From: Bradyrhizobium sp. CIAT3101
GTDB lineage: Bacteria; Pseudomonadota; Alphaproteobacteria; Rhizobiales; Xanthobacteraceae
Length of the DNA: 64,000 nt
Direction of reading: 5' to 3'
NCBI RefSeq assembly: GCF_029714945.1
Contig: NZ_CP121634.1
Coordinates: 5,229,001-5,293,000 of the forward strand
Positions 52,799 through 61,503 of this stretch are shown here, piece after piece; the stretch's first letter is position 1, and each line of letters starts with the position of its first letter. The translations under genes and the position numbers were made by a program. The notes under the pieces are model-generated. The model searched no databases. It had not been told where the DNA came from and saw nothing but the letters and a program-made list of their open reading frames with translations.

Positions 52799-53308
52799 AT
52801 GACTATTCGTCCGATCGTTCGCTACCCCGACCGCCGCCTCGCCATGCCCGCGCGGCCCGTCACCGCCTTCGACGATGGCTTGCGCGAGCTCGCAGCCGAT
52901 CTGCTGGAGACGATGCGCGCCGCGCCCGGCATCGGCATCACGGCGCCGCATATCGGCGTGCCCTTGCGCGTTGTCGTGCTCGAGCTCGACGCCAAGGCGG
53001 GCCCGCAGACCTACGTCAATCCCGTGATCGAATGGGCCTCGCCCGAGATGATCCTGCACAAGGAAGGCAGCGTCTCGATGCCCGGCGTCAATAACGAGGT
53101 GCAGCGCCACGCCCGGGTGCGGATCGGCTACTGGGATCTCGACGGCAACGCGCAAAGCGAGGAGTCCGAGGCCTTGCGCGCCGTCTGCCATCAGCACGAG
53201 ATCGACCAGCTCGACGGGATGTTCTGGATCCAGCGGCTGTCGCGGCTCAAACGCGAGCGGCTGGTGAAGAAGTTCGAGAAGATGGCGCGGACTTCGCCGA
53301 TCCCGTAG
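52799..53308 (+). CDS. Degenerate peptide deformylase-like protein
   Basis: A 169-residue protein with the full peptide deformylase fold but altered catalytic motifs. Motif I (normally G-x-G-x-A-A-x-Q) is GIGITAPH at 44-51. Motif II (E-G-C-x-S) is E89 G90 S91 V92 S93, so the metal-ligand Cys is Ser. Motif III is HQHEIDQLDG, so the second metal His is Gln137. Two of three metal ligands and the catalytic Gln are lost, so ordinary deformylase activity is unlikely. The rest is well preserved. It is divergent from a tetR gene whose operator lies in the gap. Its stop codon is inside the palindromic repeat that follows. Confidence 0.8.
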   Translation: MTIRPIVRYPDRRLAMPARPVTAFDDGLRELAADLLETMRAAPGIGITAPHIGVPLRVVVLELDAKAGPQTYVNPVIEWASPEMILHKEGSVSMPGVNNEVQRHARVRIGYWDLDGNAQSEESEALRAVCHQHEIDQLDGMFWIQRLSRLKRERLVKKFEKMARTSPIP

Positions 53309-53416
53309 GGCGGATTAGCGAGGCGTAATCCGCCATCCATCAGCGCGACGTGACGAGAGATGGCGGATTACGCCAGCGGACTGCGCTTCGCGCAGCCGCG
53401 GGCTAATCCGCCCTAC
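53305..53416. repeat. Nested palindromic intergenic repeat A
   Basis: Outer 15-base arms 53305-53319 and 53402-53416 are perfect inverses. Inner 14-base arms 53323-53336 and 53360-53373 are also perfect, and a 6-bp hairpin stands at 53381-53395. The whole is a mosaic hairpin of 112 bases between the deformylase-like gene and araC. The form is that of rhizobial palindromic repeats. Confidence 0.85.
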
Positions 53417-53424
53417 AGAGCGCA

Positions 53425-54306
53425 TTACTTCAGTGGCAGGAAAACGTCCGCGATGGCCTCATGCTCCGGCACCTCCGGGAACAGGCTGAGCCGCTGGCAG
53501 TAGATCGGGAAGTCGCGCGCTTCCTCGCCGCTGGCCGGAAGCCAGTCGCGATAGAGATAGGGCGCGGCGGGCTCCAGATTGTCGGTGAAGCCGACGACGC
53601 GCAGCACCGCGCAGCGTCCGCCGGGGATCTCGCCGGCCTTGATCTCTTCGCCATTCGGCTCGATCGGCTGGTCGGTCCCGACGCAGAGGTCGATGCTATA
53701 TTCGTCCTGCTGCACCGGACGCCCCTCGGAGTTCCAGACATTGAAGGTCGGACTGGTCCTGGGGTGCAGGCCGGCGGCCTTGCGCCACGCGATGAACCGC
53801 CGGATCGTGTCACCAAGCGTCTCAGGACTTCCCCGATGCTCCAAGATCGCGACCCGCGTGGGGTGCACATCGCGGATCGTCACGTCATCAGTGGTAAAAT
53901 TCTTCTGCATGAGCTTGCTCCTCGCGTTGTCGAGAGGCCCGAAGGCCGCAAGCCACGGCTCCCAGTCCGGCGATTTCCGGAACGACGACGGCGATTGCCC
54001 GAACCGTTGCCGAAAGGCGCGGGCGAAGGCGTCAGGCGCGTCGTAGCCGGCATCCATCGCGATGTCGGTGACATCGAGGCCGTCGACATAGGCCAGCTGA
54101 TGCGACGCGCGCTTCAGCCTGGCCAGTTGGACATAGCGATGCACCGACAACCCGAAGGTCGCCGAAAACTGCCGGTGGAAGTGAAATTTCGAGAAGGCTG
54201 CGACGTCGCTCAACGTATCCAGGTCCAGATCCGTGTCGAGGTGCCGGTCGATATGATCGAGCACACGCCGCATCCGGGCCTGATAATTTCGCAATGCCGC
54301 CGTCAT
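53425..54306 (-). CDS. AraC-family regulator with GyrI-like domain
   Basis: A 293-residue regulator. N-terminal AraC-type double helix-turn-helix (about 10-110; LSDVAAFSKFHFHRQFSATFG and AMDAGYDAPDAFARAFRQRFG) and a C-terminal GyrI-like effector-binding domain (about 140-293; NVWNSEGRPVQQDEYSID). This is the Rob/SoxS-type layout in which a small hydrophobic ligand may bind the C-terminal part. No target is obvious; it lies between two palindromic repeats. Confidence 0.92.
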   Translation of the reverse strand: MTAALRNYQARMRRVLDHIDRHLDTDLDLDTLSDVAAFSKFHFHRQFSATFGLSVHRYVQLARLKRASHQLAYVDGLDVTDIAMDAGYDAPDAFARAFRQRFGQSPSSFRKSPDWEPWLAAFGPLDNARSKLMQKNFTTDDVTIRDVHPTRVAILEHRGSPETLGDTIRRFIAWRKAAGLHPRTSPTFNVWNSEGRPVQQDEYSIDLCVGTDQPIEPNGEEIKAGEIPGGRCAVLRVVGFTDNLEPAAPYLYRDWLPASGEEARDFPIYCQRLSLFPEVPEHEAIADVFLPLK

Positions 54307-54385
54307 CGTCCCTCCTCCGTGGCGGCTTGAGTTAGGCGAAGATCGACGTGACGTGCTCGACCGATCTTGCGGTTCGGCAGAAACG

Positions 54386-54470
54386 TGTAGGATGGGTAGA
54401 GCGCAGCGAAACCCATCGGATTAATGTGGGTGAGCGATGATGGGTTTCGCTTCGCTCTACCCATCCTACA
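54386..54470. repeat. Nested palindromic intergenic repeat B
   Basis: Outer 18-base arms 54386-54403 and 54453-54470 are perfect inverses; inner 12-base arms 54406-54417 and 54439-54450 are also perfect, so almost the whole 85 bases fold into one interrupted hairpin. The sequence differs from repeat A. It lies six bases beyond the end of the serine hydrolase gene. Confidence 0.85.
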
Positions 54471-54475
54471 AGCCC

Positions 54476-55720
54476 CTACCCGCCCGCCATCAATTCCTTC
54501 GCCAGCGCCATATACGCCGGCAGCGTCACGGGATCATTCGCCGCATTGCCCGCGACGGGATGCGAGGCGTAGCGCGCGATCACCATCTCGGCCTTAGGAT
54601 CGATGTAGATGCCCTGACCGTGAACGCCGCGCGCCATGTAGGCGCCGTGCGCGTTGTGCGTGACCCACCATTGATTGCGGTAGGACGCGCCGGGCAACGT
54701 GGTGTAGCCGGCCGGCTTGAATTTTTCGGGATCGCCGCCGCGCGCGATGTCCTCGACGACTTGTGACGGCACGATCTGGCGGCCGTTGAAGCCGCCATGG
54801 TTCCGGATGGTCTCGCCGAAGCGCGCGAGATCGCGCAGCGTGGTGGAGAGGCCGCCGCCGCCGCTCTCGGTGCCGATGCGGTCGACGTGATAATGCGCAT
54901 CTTCCTCTGCACCCATCGGCTGCCAGATCCGCTCGGAGAGCAGATCGGACAGCGTCATGCCGCTGGCGCGCCTGATGATCCAGGCCAGCACGTCGGAATT
55001 GACGGTCTTGTAGGCAAACGCCTTGCCGTGCTCGCCCTGCTTCGTCTGCGCAATGAGGAAATCGAAAATGTTGGTGGCGCCGTCATAGTCCGGCGGGATC
55101 GGCGCCATGCCGTTGGCGCGCCGCAGGCCCCAGACGTGCGAATTCTTGTCGGTGTAGACTTCGGTGTATTCGAGCCCGGTGGTCATATCCATGGCCTCGT
55201 GCACGCGCGCATCACCAAATGCGCTCGCCTTCAGCTCCGGCACGTAGTCCGTAACAGGCGCCTGCGGATCGATCTTGCCCTCGGCGATCAAGATGCCGGC
55301 GAGCGTGCCGGTGAACGACTTCGTCACGGACATCGCGATATGCGGCTTGTGCGGCTTCAGCGCGCCGAAATAGCGCTCATAGATCAGCTTGCCCCGATGC
55401 AGCACCGCGATGCCGTCGGCATACGTCTCCTCCAGCATCTTCGCGAAGGTCATGGGACGTCCGTCCATCGTGGTCGAGGCGACCGCACCGATGTCCTGCT
55501 CCGCACACGGCAGCACGGAGGCAGGCCCCGCGCCGCGCCAGACATTCACCGTCGGCACCAGCTGGCGGATGTTGCTCCAGGCCCAGCGCAGCTCGGGGAA
55601 ATTGCGGAAGGAGCCGTCCTGGAAGGTGATGAGGCGGTCGGGAGACGGCGGGAAGCCGCGCATGTAGCCGAGGGGTTCGGGGTCGGATTCTGCGGGGGGA
55701 TTGGTGGACGGGACGGACAT
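54476..55720 (-). CDS. NylB-like serine hydrolase (beta-lactamase family)
   Basis: A 414-residue protein of the class C beta-lactamase-fold family, similar to 6-aminohexanoate-dimer hydrolase NylB. The SxxK motif is AMSVTKSFTG, the Tyr motif lies in KAFAYKTVNSD, and GQGIYIDPKAEMVIARYAS holds the third motif. ATG 55720 (MSVPSTNPPAESDPEPLG) has GGAG nine bases upstream; 55750 would extend it. The natural substrate is probably an amide or ester. Confidence 0.86.
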   Translation of the reverse strand: MSVPSTNPPAESDPEPLGYMRGFPPSPDRLITFQDGSFRNFPELRWAWSNIRQLVPTVNVWRGAGPASVLPCAEQDIGAVASTTMDGRPMTFAKMLEETYADGIAVLHRGKLIYERYFGALKPHKPHIAMSVTKSFTGTLAGILIAEGKIDPQAPVTDYVPELKASAFGDARVHEAMDMTTGLEYTEVYTDKNSHVWGLRRANGMAPIPPDYDGATNIFDFLIAQTKQGEHGKAFAYKTVNSDVLAWIIRRASGMTLSDLLSERIWQPMGAEEDAHYHVDRIGTESGGGGLSTTLRDLARFGETIRNHGGFNGRQIVPSQVVEDIARGGDPEKFKPAGYTTLPGASYRNQWWVTHNAHGAYMARGVHGQGIYIDPKAEMVIARYASHPVAGNAANDPVTLPAYMALAKELMAGG

Positions 55721-55835
55721 CAACACGGACTCCAGAGATGGCAGCCCCAATTCGTATCATGTGCGCGACCAGCGCACATCCAACGTTTGCGACGGGAGGA
55801 CCGGCGGAAGAAGCGCAGTGCTGATAATCTTTCAC

Positions 55836-56735
55836 CTATTGCTTGAAGCAATTTTCGCGGTGCCACTTTAGAAAATGCGGGTGCGGGCGATCCGATAGGC
55901 GCTGGGGCGCACTAGCACGGCCTGTCTTGTTGATCATCGATCGCACCCCGTCGACATCGTTGGTATGGCGCGAGATCAGAATCTCCAGATCGTCAGCGAG
56001 ACTGATGAGGCCGCGATCAAACATCCAGTGCGCTGTACCTGAAAGAGCGATGCCATTGCTGATGACATCCGGCCCGTTGGCTTCAACAGGTCTTATATGA
56101 GCAGCGGCGACTTCCGCGCGCCCCATTCCATTGATGAGCTTCAAACCGGTAACTGCGCAGCGCTCATCGTAAGCGCGAAGCACGATGCGGCGAAAAACTC
56201 GATCGCGCAGAACTCTCGACACAGTTAAGTTGACGCGGTCGCGCTCCTGTTCGAATTGGAACGGCGCCTGCGTCTCATTGAGATCGAGCGGTCGGATATC
56301 GTCGTCACGCCGCGGCAGCAGCGGAGCATTCTCAGCAAGACCGAGTTCGCAAATTCTATTGAAATCGTCAGGCGAGATCGGACGGACCGCCGACTGAGCA
56401 CGTCCCGAAATTCGTCCGTGCTCATTCAAGACACCGCGCTCAACGGGACCATTCGGCCCGTTGAAAGAAACCGTATTGGCAAAATCGAGATAACTTCCGG
56501 CCTCAATCAGAGCGAGATACATGCCCGCAGTCCCGGGGTCGGGAATAACTTGCTGAACCCGAGCAATCGCAAAATAGCCGCGCGTCTCGGTGACCTTGCT
56601 CGGTTCATAATAGATGATCCAGTCGCCGATGCAGGCTTCAACACGACGCAAGTACTGACTGGGAAACTGGTATCGTTCAGCGGGGCTGTCATCGTAGATC
56701 GAATCTGATCGATGGATGAATACCCCAAATCCCAT
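55836..56735 (-). CDS. HNH endonuclease with N-terminal reader-like region
   Basis: A 299-residue protein with a C-terminal HNH_2 nuclease domain (PF13391 type). The metal and catalytic residues are in CAVTGLKLINGMGRAEVAAAH, then SNGIALSGTAHWMFD. The first 150 residues begin MGFGVFIHRSDSIYDDSPAE and include ACIGDWIIYYEPSK and GYFAIARVQQVIPDPG, a beta-rich region that could fold like the EVE/PUA modified-base readers. This two-part build fits modification-dependent restriction enzymes, but neither target nor modification is known. Parts of the gene look less G+C-rich than its neighbours, as expected for transfer. Confidence 0.8.
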   Translation of the reverse strand: MGFGVFIHRSDSIYDDSPAERYQFPSQYLRRVEACIGDWIIYYEPSKVTETRGYFAIARVQQVIPDPGTAGMYLALIEAGSYLDFANTVSFNGPNGPVERGVLNEHGRISGRAQSAVRPISPDDFNRICELGLAENAPLLPRRDDDIRPLDLNETQAPFQFEQERDRVNLTVSRVLRDRVFRRIVLRAYDERCAVTGLKLINGMGRAEVAAAHIRPVEANGPDVISNGIALSGTAHWMFDRGLISLADDLEILISRHTNDVDGVRSMINKTGRASAPQRLSDRPHPHFLKWHRENCFKQ

Positions 56736-56787
56736 GATCTAGGCGAAGCCGCCTGTGTTGAGCATTAGGGATCGATTCGGCACACCC

Positions 56788-58386
56788 CTACTCCCACTCA
56801 ATCGTCCCAGGCGGCTTGCTCGTCACGTCATACACCACCCTATTCACGCCCTTCACCTCGTTGATGATGCGCGTTGCGGTCTCGCCCAGGAACTTCATGT
56901 CGAACTGGTAGAAGTCCGCGGTCATGCCGTCGGTTGAGGTCACGGCGCGGAGGCCCACAACGTAGTCGTAGGTGCGGCCGTCGCCCATGACGCCCACCGT
57001 CTTCACCGGGAGCAGCACCGCAAAAGCCTGCCAGATGTCGTCGTAGAGGCCGTGCTTGCGGATCTGGTCGATGTAGACGGCATCGGCCTTGCGCAGGATG
57101 TCGAGCTTGTCCTTCGTGATGTCGCCGGGGCAGCGGATGGCGAGGCCCGGGCCCGGGAACGGGTGACGGCCGACGAAGATCTCGGGCAGGCCGAGCTCGT
57201 AGCCGAGCTTGCGCACCTCGTCCTTGAACAACTCGCGCAAGGGCTCGACGAGCTTCATGTTCATGCGCTCGGGCAGACCGCCGACATTGTGGTGCGACTT
57301 GATCGTCACCGAGGGGCCGCCGGTGAAGGAGACGCTCTCGATCACGTCGGGGTAGAGCGTGCCCTGCGCCAGGAAGTCGGCGCCGCCGAGCCTCTTGGCT
57401 TCCTGCTCGAACACCTCGATGAAGAGCCGGCCGATGGTCTTGCGCTTCTTCTCGGGATCGGTGACGCCTTCGAGCTCGCCCAAAAACTGTTTTGAGGCAT
57501 CCACGTGCACGAGCGGGATGTTGTAGTGGTGGCGGAACAGGTCGACGACAGTCTTGGCCTCATCAAGGCGCAGCATGCCGTGATCGACGAACACGCAGAT
57601 GAGCTGGTCGCCAATGGCTTCATGAATCAGCACGGCCGCGACGGCTGAATCGACGCCGCCGGAGAGGCCGCAGATCACCTTGCCCTTGCCGACCTGGGCG
57701 CGGATCTTTGCGATCTCTTCCTCGCGGAAGGCGCGCATGGTCCAGTCGCCGGTGAGGCCGGCGATCTTGCGCACGAAGTTACGGATCAGCTTTGCGCCGT
57801 CGGGCGTGTGCACCACTTCGGGGTGGAACATCAGGCCATAGTACTTGCGCTTCTCGTCCTGGATGATCGCGAAGGGCGCGTTCGGCGAGGTGCCGGCAAC
57901 GCTGAAGCCGGGCGGCATCTTGGTGATGCGATCGCCATGGCTCATCCAGACCTGGTTCTTGCTGCCCGACGACCAGACGTCCTCGAACAGCTGGCTGTCG
58001 GCCTTGACCTCGACATCGGCGCGGCCGAATTCACGGTGATGGCCGCCCTCGACCTCGCCGCCGAGCTGGGCCGCCATGGTCATTTGGCCGTAGCAGATGC
58101 CCATCACGGGCACGCCGGAGGCGAAGATCAGCTGCGGGGCGCGGGGGGAGCCTGCCTCATGCACCGACTCCGGGCCCCCGGAGAGAATCACCGCTTTCGG
58201 CTTCATCTCCTTGAAGGCTTCTTCGGCCTTGTTGAACGGGACGATCTCGCAATAAACGCCGTCCTCGCGCACGCGACGCGCAATCAGCTGCGTCACCTGG
58301 CTGCCGAAGTCGACGATGAGAATCTTGTCGTGCGCCGAGGCCACGGAGGGCGTCGACGCGGAGCGGTCGTTCTGTGCTGCTGTCAT
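56788..58386 (-). CDS. guaA: GMP synthase (glutamine-hydrolysing)
   Basis: GuaA converts XMP to GMP. The 532-residue protein has a class I glutamine amidotransferase domain (nucleophile Cys in [18 protein letters not shown] for oxyanion), the ATP pyrophosphatase PP-loop [10 protein letters not shown] and the C-terminal dimerisation domain ending [11 protein letters not shown] 58386 ([11 protein letters not shown]) is preferred to 58464. Neighbouring genes do not suggest an operon. It lies next to the HNH gene in the same direction. Confidence 0.97.
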   Translation of the reverse strand: MTAAQNDRSASTPSVASAHDKILIVDFGSQVTQLIARRVREDGVYCEIVPFNKAEEAFKEMKPKAVILSGGPESVHEAGSPRAPQLIFASGVPVMGICYGQMTMAAQLGGEVEGGHHREFGRADVEVKADSQLFEDVWSSGSKNQVWMSHGDRITKMPPGFSVAGTSPNAPFAIIQDEKRKYYGLMFHPEVVHTPDGAKLIRNFVRKIAGLTGDWTMRAFREEEIAKIRAQVGKGKVICGLSGGVDSAVAAVLIHEAIGDQLICVFVDHGMLRLDEAKTVVDLFRHHYNIPLVHVDASKQFLGELEGVTDPEKKRKTIGRLFIEVFEQEAKRLGGADFLAQGTLYPDVIESVSFTGGPSVTIKSHHNVGGLPERMNMKLVEPLRELFKDEVRKLGYELGLPEIFVGRHPFPGPGLAIRCPGDITKDKLDILRKADAVYIDQIRKHGLYDDIWQAFAVLLPVKTVGVMGDGRTYDYVVGLRAVTSTDGMTADFYQFDMKFLGETATRIINEVKGVNRVVYDVTSKPPGTIEWE

Positions 58387-58536
58387 GGCCAGCAGATACG
58401 CGACCACGCCCCTGCCCGCAACCGCGCGGGCCGCGCGCCCACATTCTTCTTTGGGCATGGACAAATCAAAATAGGTAAGTATTATTGACCTATATGTGCC
58501 TCCACATCACAGACGGGCCGATCAGGGAGACCGCCC

Positions 58537-58908
58537 ATGTCACAGCACCATCCGCCATCAACGCTTGCCGCGCTCGGCCGGACCTGGGTCGAGGCCTGGA
58601 ATGCCCGCGATCTCGAGCGCGTGCTCACGCTTTACGACGACGCCGCCGTGATGACCTCGGACCGGATCCCGGTGATGGGATTTGACGCCAGTGGCACCGT
58701 GCGCGGCAAGGATGCCTTGCGGGCGTATTGGAGCAAGGCGCTCGGGCTGCTGCCGGAGCTGCACTTTTCGCTGATCGACGTGTTCGTGAGCCCGGATAGC
58801 GTGGTGGTGTTTTACGAGAACGAGCGGGGCAAGCGGATCTGCGAATATCTGCGGGTGAATGATGCGGGGCTGATCGTGCAGGGATCGGCTAATCATTTGC
58901 CGCATTGA
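58537..58908 (+). CDS. SnoaL-like (NTF2 fold) protein
   Basis: A 123-residue NTF2-fold protein. It reads LGRTWVEAWNARDLERVLTLYD, then the middle ALRAYWSKALGLLPELHFSL and CEYLRVNDAGLIVQGS. Its closest relatives are uncharacterised SnoaL-like proteins. It is divergent from guaA and is followed by repeat C. Confidence 0.83.
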   Translation: MSQHHPPSTLAALGRTWVEAWNARDLERVLTLYDDAAVMTSDRIPVMGFDASGTVRGKDALRAYWSKALGLLPELHFSLIDVFVSPDSVVVFYENERGKRICEYLRVNDAGLIVQGSANHLPH

Positions 58909-58930
58909 GGGCTGTCGCATCGTCCACAAC

Positions 58931-59035
58931 TGTCATGCCCCGGCTTGACCGGGGCATCCAGTACGCCGCAGCATCTCCGCATCACATCGCGGCCTCTGGA
59001 ATACTGGATCGCCCGATCAAGTCGGGCGATGACAG
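58931..59035. repeat. Nested palindromic intergenic repeat C
   Basis: Outer arms TGTCAT (58931-58936) and ATGACA (59029-59034), a second pair CCAGTA (58958-58963) and TACTGG (59002-59007), and two GC hairpins GCCCCGG/CCGGGGC (58937-58943, 58949-58955) and GCCCGA/TCGGGC (59011-59016, 59022-59027) form a mosaic of 105 bases. It lies between the SnoaL-like and cupin genes. Confidence 0.8.
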
Positions 59036-59075
59036 CGCGTGTGAGGCACGATCACCGCTACACAAGGACCCCACC

Positions 59076-59408
59076 ATGAAGCTCCCCACCTCACCCTTCA
59101 CCGTCACCGACTGGAGCAAGGTCGAGGCCACCACGCATCCCGGGGAGACCGGGCACGCGCTATGGCGCACGCTCAACATCGGCGATCTCCGGGTGCGGAT
59201 GGTGGAGTATTCGCCGGGCTATCTCGCCGATCATTGGTGCGACCGCGGCCACGTGCTGTACGTGCTCGCGGGCGAACTCGACAGCGAGCTGCGCGACGGG
59301 CGCAAGTTCAAGCTGACGCCGGGCATGAGCTACCAGGTCTCGGATTTCGGCGACGCCGCGCATCGCTCATCGACGGCGACGGGAGCTACTCTCTTCATCG
59401 TGGACTGA
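59076..59408 (+). CDS. DHCW-type cupin-fold protein
   Basis: A 110-residue cupin-fold protein. The first motif reads YLADHWCDRGHVLYVLAGEL, close to the DHCW motif cupin family but with the order D-H-W-C. The second half contains GMSYQVSDFGDAAHRSSTATG. ATG 59076 has AAGGA nine bases upstream. Function unknown. Confidence 0.8.
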   Translation: MKLPTSPFTVTDWSKVEATTHPGETGHALWRTLNIGDLRVRMVEYSPGYLADHWCDRGHVLYVLAGELDSELRDGRKFKLTPGMSYQVSDFGDAAHRSSTATGATLFIVD

Positions 59409-59474
59409 CGGAACCGCTCGGTGTGCAGCGCAAAATAGCAAACTGCGCGGCGCTCGCTGTGGGCGCGTGCCGCC

Positions 59475-59503
59475 TTGAAGTTGCCCCAAAAAATCGCTAG
59501 ATT
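59475..59503 (+). promoter_or_regulatory. Putative sigma-70 promoter of cspA
   Basis: TTGAAG (59475-59480) and TAGATT (59498-59503) are separated by 17 bases. It would give a leader of about 150 bases before the cspA start at 59662. Long leaders of this size are typical of cold-shock genes and can act as RNA thermometers. Confidence 0.5.
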
Positions 59504-59661
59504 GTGAACATCGATCCTTGGCCGAACGACTGGGCCGCTCCGTCTCATTTCAATGGGCGAGCACGTTTCAGGTATTTCTCCAAAATCGACCAACCGGGAT
59601 GATGGGCGCAGTAATGTGCATTTGTCCCCCTGAGTGCATCGTCAATTGAAAGGAAATGACT

Positions 59662-59871
59662 ATGGCAATGGGCACCGTGAAGTGGTTCAACAACCAAAAG
59701 GGCTTCGGCTTCATCCAGCCGGATGACGGCGCAAAGGACGTCTTCGTTCACATCAGCGCCGTCGAGCGCGCTGGTCTGAGCACCCTCAATGAGGGCCAGA
59801 AGGTCTCCTTCGACATCGTTGCGGACCGCCGCAGCGGCAAGTCCTCGGCCGACAACCTCCGCGCCGGCTAG
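59662..59871 (+). CDS. Cold-shock protein CspA family
   Basis: A 69-residue cold-shock domain protein that binds single-stranded RNA and DNA. RNP1 (KGFGFIQ) and RNP2 (DVFVHISA) are intact. Three nearby ATGs are possible; 59662 has AAAGGA seven bases upstream, while 59656 is too close to it. A long leader and a strong terminator surround it, so it is a single-gene transcript. Confidence 0.97.
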   Translation: MAMGTVKWFNNQKGFGFIQPDDGAKDVFVHISAVERAGLSTLNEGQKVSFDIVADRRSGKSSADNLRAG

Positions 59872-59930
59872 TTGACCGCGACATTCGCGATCTGACCACG
59901 GACGTACCGGCAGATCGTTGAGTTCAGAGA

Positions 59931-59968
59931 CCCCGCGACCGGGCTTCCGGTTCGCGGGGTTTTTGTTT
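59931..59968 (+). terminator. Strong terminator after cspA
   Basis: An almost perfect 12-bp stem (59931-59942 with 59947-59959, one bulged T) with a GCTT loop is followed by TTTTTGTTT from 59960. It lies 60 bases after the cspA stop. Confidence 0.85.
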
Positions 59969-59973
59969 GCGCT

Positions 59974-60074
59974 GTCATTCCGGGGCTCGCGAAGCGAGAG
60001 CCCGGAATCCATTGATCCGCGGAATCAGCCGCCCGATGGATTCCGGGCTCGCCCTTCGGGCGCCCCGGAATGAC
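59974..60074. repeat. Nested palindromic intergenic repeat D
   Basis: Outer 13-base arms 59974-59986 and 60062-60074 are perfect inverses, and inner 12-base arms 60001-60012 and 60036-60047 are also perfect, with a short hairpin on each shoulder. The repeat lies immediately after the cspA terminator and ends 13 bases before the rsmB stop. Confidence 0.85.
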
Positions 60075-60086
60075 GGGCGAGCAAGA

Positions 60087-61388
60087 TCAGCCGCCCTTTT
60101 TCAGAACGGACACGAAGAACCCGTCCGTCCCGGTCCGCCTTGGCGTCATCAGCCAGCCCTCGTCCGACTGCAGCGCGGCTTGCCCAAATGCCTCGGCCTT
60201 GTCCCAGAGCACGCTCGCGGTCTGCTCCGGCGGCACCACCGCGAATTCCGGATGCTTCGCGACGAAGGCCCTCACCTGCTCGCCGTTTTCCTCAGGCAAG
60301 ACCGAGCAGGTGATGTAGGCGATGCGGCCGCCGGCCTTCACCAGCGGCACGGCGCGCTCCAGCACCTCGGCCTGGTCCTTCAAGCGAATCTCCAGCGCGC
60401 CCGGGCGCATGCGCCATTTGGCATCGGGATTGCGACGCCAGGTTCCGGTTCCCGTACACGGCGCGTCGATGACGACGAGGTCGGCGGTCGCGCGGATATC
60501 GGCGAGCGGATCGGCCTCGCCCTTGGGCGTGCGGACATCGGCATTGTGGACGCCGGCGCGCGACAGCCGCTCGTGGATCGGTGCGAGCTGACGCTTGTCG
60601 CTGTCGGTCGCGATCAGCCGGCCCTTGCCCTGCATCATCGCCGCCAGCGCCAGCGTCTTGCCGCCGGCGCCGGCGCAGAGATCGATCACCTGCTCGCCCG
60701 GTTTTGCCGCGGTGAGAAGGGCCGCAAGCTGCGATCCTTCATCCTGCACTTCAACGCCGCCCTTGATGAAGTCCTCTTCCGCCTGGATGCCGGGATTGCG
60801 CGCATCGGCCGAAAGCGCGATGCGCAGGCCATTTGGCGACCATTGCGTCGGTTTCGCATGAAGATGAGCAAGCGCCTTCAGCACCTTGTCGCGATTGGAT
60901 TTTAGCGTGTTGACGCGCAGGTCGAGCGGCGCCCGGCTCGCCATCGCCACGGCCTCCGCCGCGCGGTCCTCGCCGAACACCTTGGCGAGATGGGAATCCA
61001 GCCATTCGGGGTAGTCGCCGGCGATCGCGGTGGGCGCATCTTTCAGGGACCGCGAGGCAAGTGCGGCCTCCTCGGCCGCCGTCAGCGGCTCGGGTGCAAA
61101 CCGGCTGCCGTCGAACAAGGCAGCCATGGTGGCGGTGTCCATGTTCCGCTCGAGGCGGAGCATGCCGATCAGCCGCGCGCGGGCCGAATCGGAGCCCATC
61201 AGGAACGCGCTGGAGGAAAACCGGCGCAGCACGTCCCAGACCAGGCCGGCAATGGCAGCGCGGTCGCCGGAGCCGGCAAAGCGGTGCGCGGTGCCCCACT
61301 CCTTCAGCGCTTTCGCTGCGGGCACGCGGTCGCGTTCGATGGTGTCGATCAGTTCGATGGCTGCGGACAGCCGGGCTGCGGGCGTCAT
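60087..61388 (-). CDS. rsmB: RsmB-type rRNA cytosine-C5 methyltransferase
   Basis: A 433-residue methyltransferase of the NOL1/NOP2/Sun family that probably methylates 16S rRNA cytosine 967. An N-terminal NusB-like helical domain (about 1-150) is followed by the catalytic domain with SAM motif LCAGAGGKTLALA, the Cys motif IV DAPCTGTGTWRRNP and the releasing Cys in YITCSVLPEENGEQV. Both Cys are present. The gene family is sure; the exact rRNA site is inferred. Confidence 0.93.
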   Translation of the reverse strand: MTPAARLSAAIELIDTIERDRVPAAKALKEWGTAHRFAGSGDRAAIAGLVWDVLRRFSSSAFLMGSDSARARLIGMLRLERNMDTATMAALFDGSRFAPEPLTAAEEAALASRSLKDAPTAIAGDYPEWLDSHLAKVFGEDRAAEAVAMASRAPLDLRVNTLKSNRDKVLKALAHLHAKPTQWSPNGLRIALSADARNPGIQAEEDFIKGGVEVQDEGSQLAALLTAAKPGEQVIDLCAGAGGKTLALAAMMQGKGRLIATDSDKRQLAPIHERLSRAGVHNADVRTPKGEADPLADIRATADLVVIDAPCTGTGTWRRNPDAKWRMRPGALEIRLKDQAEVLERAVPLVKAGGRIAYITCSVLPEENGEQVRAFVAKHPEFAVVPPEQTASVLWDKAEAFGQAALQSDEGWLMTPRRTGTDGFFVSVLKKGG

Positions 61389-61451
61389 TTGAAGCTTTCA
61401 GATCAGGTCCGACGGCGCGATTTTAAGATCGCGCTCTAAGGGTTTGTTATT

Positions 61452-61500
61452 GCGCATGATCTTGTCGGAAAACCGGTGGCCACTTTTCCGGATCATGCGC
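61452..61500. repeat. Nested palindromic intergenic repeat E
   Basis: Outer 10-base arms 61452-61461 and 61491-61500 are perfect inverses; inner CGGAAAA (61466-61472) and TTTTCCG (61484-61490) are also inverse. This short form is well known in rhizobial intergenic DNA. It lies between the MAPEG and rsmB genes. Confidence 0.75.
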
Positions 61501-61503
61501 GGG

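Noticed and set aside
52799-53308. Pseudogene as explanation of the deformylase-like gene
   Set aside because: There is no frameshift or stop, the length is normal, and substitutions affect only the catalytic motifs, so a changed function is more likely than decay.
53305-61500. CRISPR array in the repeat-rich 53-61 kb region
   Set aside because: The repeats are palindromes with different sequences, separated by whole genes. No regular repeat-spacer unit and no cas genes are present.
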